Position numbers and translations under genes: made by a program
Assembly (NCBI GenBank): GCA_934293835.1
Contig: CAKQZO010000093.1
Location: 1 to 6,461, forward strand
Source of the DNA: an uncultured Lacticaseibacillus sp.
Lineage (GTDB): Bacteria; Bacillota; Bacilli; Lactobacillales; Lactobacillaceae
Length of the DNA stretch: 6,461 nt
Direction: 5' to 3'
Shown: piece by piece, positions 6,249 to 6,461 of the stretch
Numbering within the stretch: the first letter of the stretch is position 1
How the letters are laid out: every line of letters begins with the position of its first letter
Notes under the pieces: generated by a model
The model's input: only the letters and a program-made list of their open reading frames with translations
What the model was told of the DNA's origin: nothing
Databases searched by the model: none

Positions 6249-6340
6249 GACACTTCCCTACGCAAGTTCTAGCTTACAGGTTCGAAGGGACCACGCAGCA
6301 CATGCGCATCTCGGCCGCTAATGGCGGCGCCCCTAGTGTC
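6249..6340 (-). ncRNA. TPP (thiamin pyrophosphate) riboswitch aptamer, THI element
   Basis: The minus strand carries the conserved core in order: P1 GACACT (6340-6335) pairing with AGTGTC (6254-6249); GGGGCGCC; P3 stem GCCGC/GCGGC; CGAGATG; CCCTTCGAACCTG; and GCGTAGGGAAGTG. These are the signature segments of the thiamin pyrophosphate aptamer. The usual CUGAGA pyrimidine-sensor segment reads CCGAGA here, a U-to-C change at a highly conserved place. With the terminator at 6236-6207 it would switch off thiM when TPP is plentiful, but thiM is truncated, so the switch now controls a dead gene. Confidence 0.93.
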
Positions 6341-6349
6341 AATATATTA
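6341..6349 (-). promoter_or_regulatory. Possible -10 region for the TPP riboswitch transcript
   Basis: The minus strand reads TAATATATT just ahead of the aptamer; TAATAT (6349-6344) or TATATT (6346-6341) could be the -10, placing the start close to the P1 helix. No good -35 lies at 16-18 bp (TATCTG at 6372-6367 is poor). The rest of the right edge, to 6461, shows no supportable gene; a 21-codon open tail ending at 6396-6394 on the minus strand could be the end of a neighbouring gene. Confidence 0.35.
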
Positions 6350-6461
6350 AGTTACTTGTAGCTTAGCAGATATCCCTCAAGAGTGAAAGCGGCCTATAGG
6401 CAAAGCCCAGGTTCTCGGTTAATTTTTCGTTGTCGCGACTTTAATGCAGCAAGCGTTTGGC

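Noticed and set aside
6394..6459. 21-codon open tail on the minus strand at the right edge
   Set aside because: Could be the C-terminus of an adjoining gene, but is too short and unrecognised; other frames there are also briefly open.
2248..6461. Insertion sequence or recombinase causing the rearrangements
   Set aside because: No transposase fragment, terminal inverted repeats or target duplications were seen at the junctions near 2280, 4900 or 5937.

Overview
The window looks like chromosomal DNA of a GC-rich lactobacillus, most likely a Lacticaseibacillus (the casei/rhamnosus group or a relative). The evidence is a SpaA-type backbone pilin that, as far as I recall it, closely resembles SpaA of L. 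rhamnosus GG, a pilin-specific sortase directly after it, a GH65 disaccharide phosphorylase of the lactobacillar maltose phosphorylase type, and a TPP-riboswitch-controlled thiM. The assignment rests on recognised protein features only; no database search was done.

Layout, left to right. Positions 86-2247 (+) are the end of a pilus operon: backbone pilin spaA, then class C sortase srtC, with a terminator-like hairpin in the 62-bp gap between them. In L. rhamnosus GG the order is spaC-spaB-spaA-srtC1, so the tip and basal pilin genes would be expected to the left of the window. After srtC comes a hairpin without a U-tract, then about 170 bp that looks like the 3' remnant of an NAD-dependent epimerase/reductase gene. 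A strong hairpin at 2456-2502 follows and serves convergent transcription. Positions 2550-3734 (-) encode an intact 12-helix MFS exporter, preceded by a possible 24-codon leader ORF. About 300 bp of unassigned DNA separates it from the divergent GH65 gene.

The GH65 gene (4226 to about 5940, +) has a good promoter, Shine-Dalgarno and start but carries three lesions: an in-frame internal deletion of roughly 130-150 codons near 4892-4905, a one-base frameshift near 5575, and loss of the C-terminus. Near 5931-5943 its sequence runs directly, tail to tail, into the 5' part of thiM on the minus strand. thiM keeps only about its first 83 codons, together with an intact-looking upstream Shine-Dalgarno, intrinsic terminator and TPP riboswitch (6340-6249).

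Read together, the pilus genes and the exporter look functional, while sugar phosphorolysis and thiazole salvage have been lost at this locus by deletion and rearrangement, leaving a live-looking promoter and riboswitch in front of dead genes. An assembly or sequencing artefact could mimic some of these lesions and should be excluded. I see no mobile element, CRISPR array, tRNA or rRNA, and nothing that amounts to a new defence or biosynthetic system.
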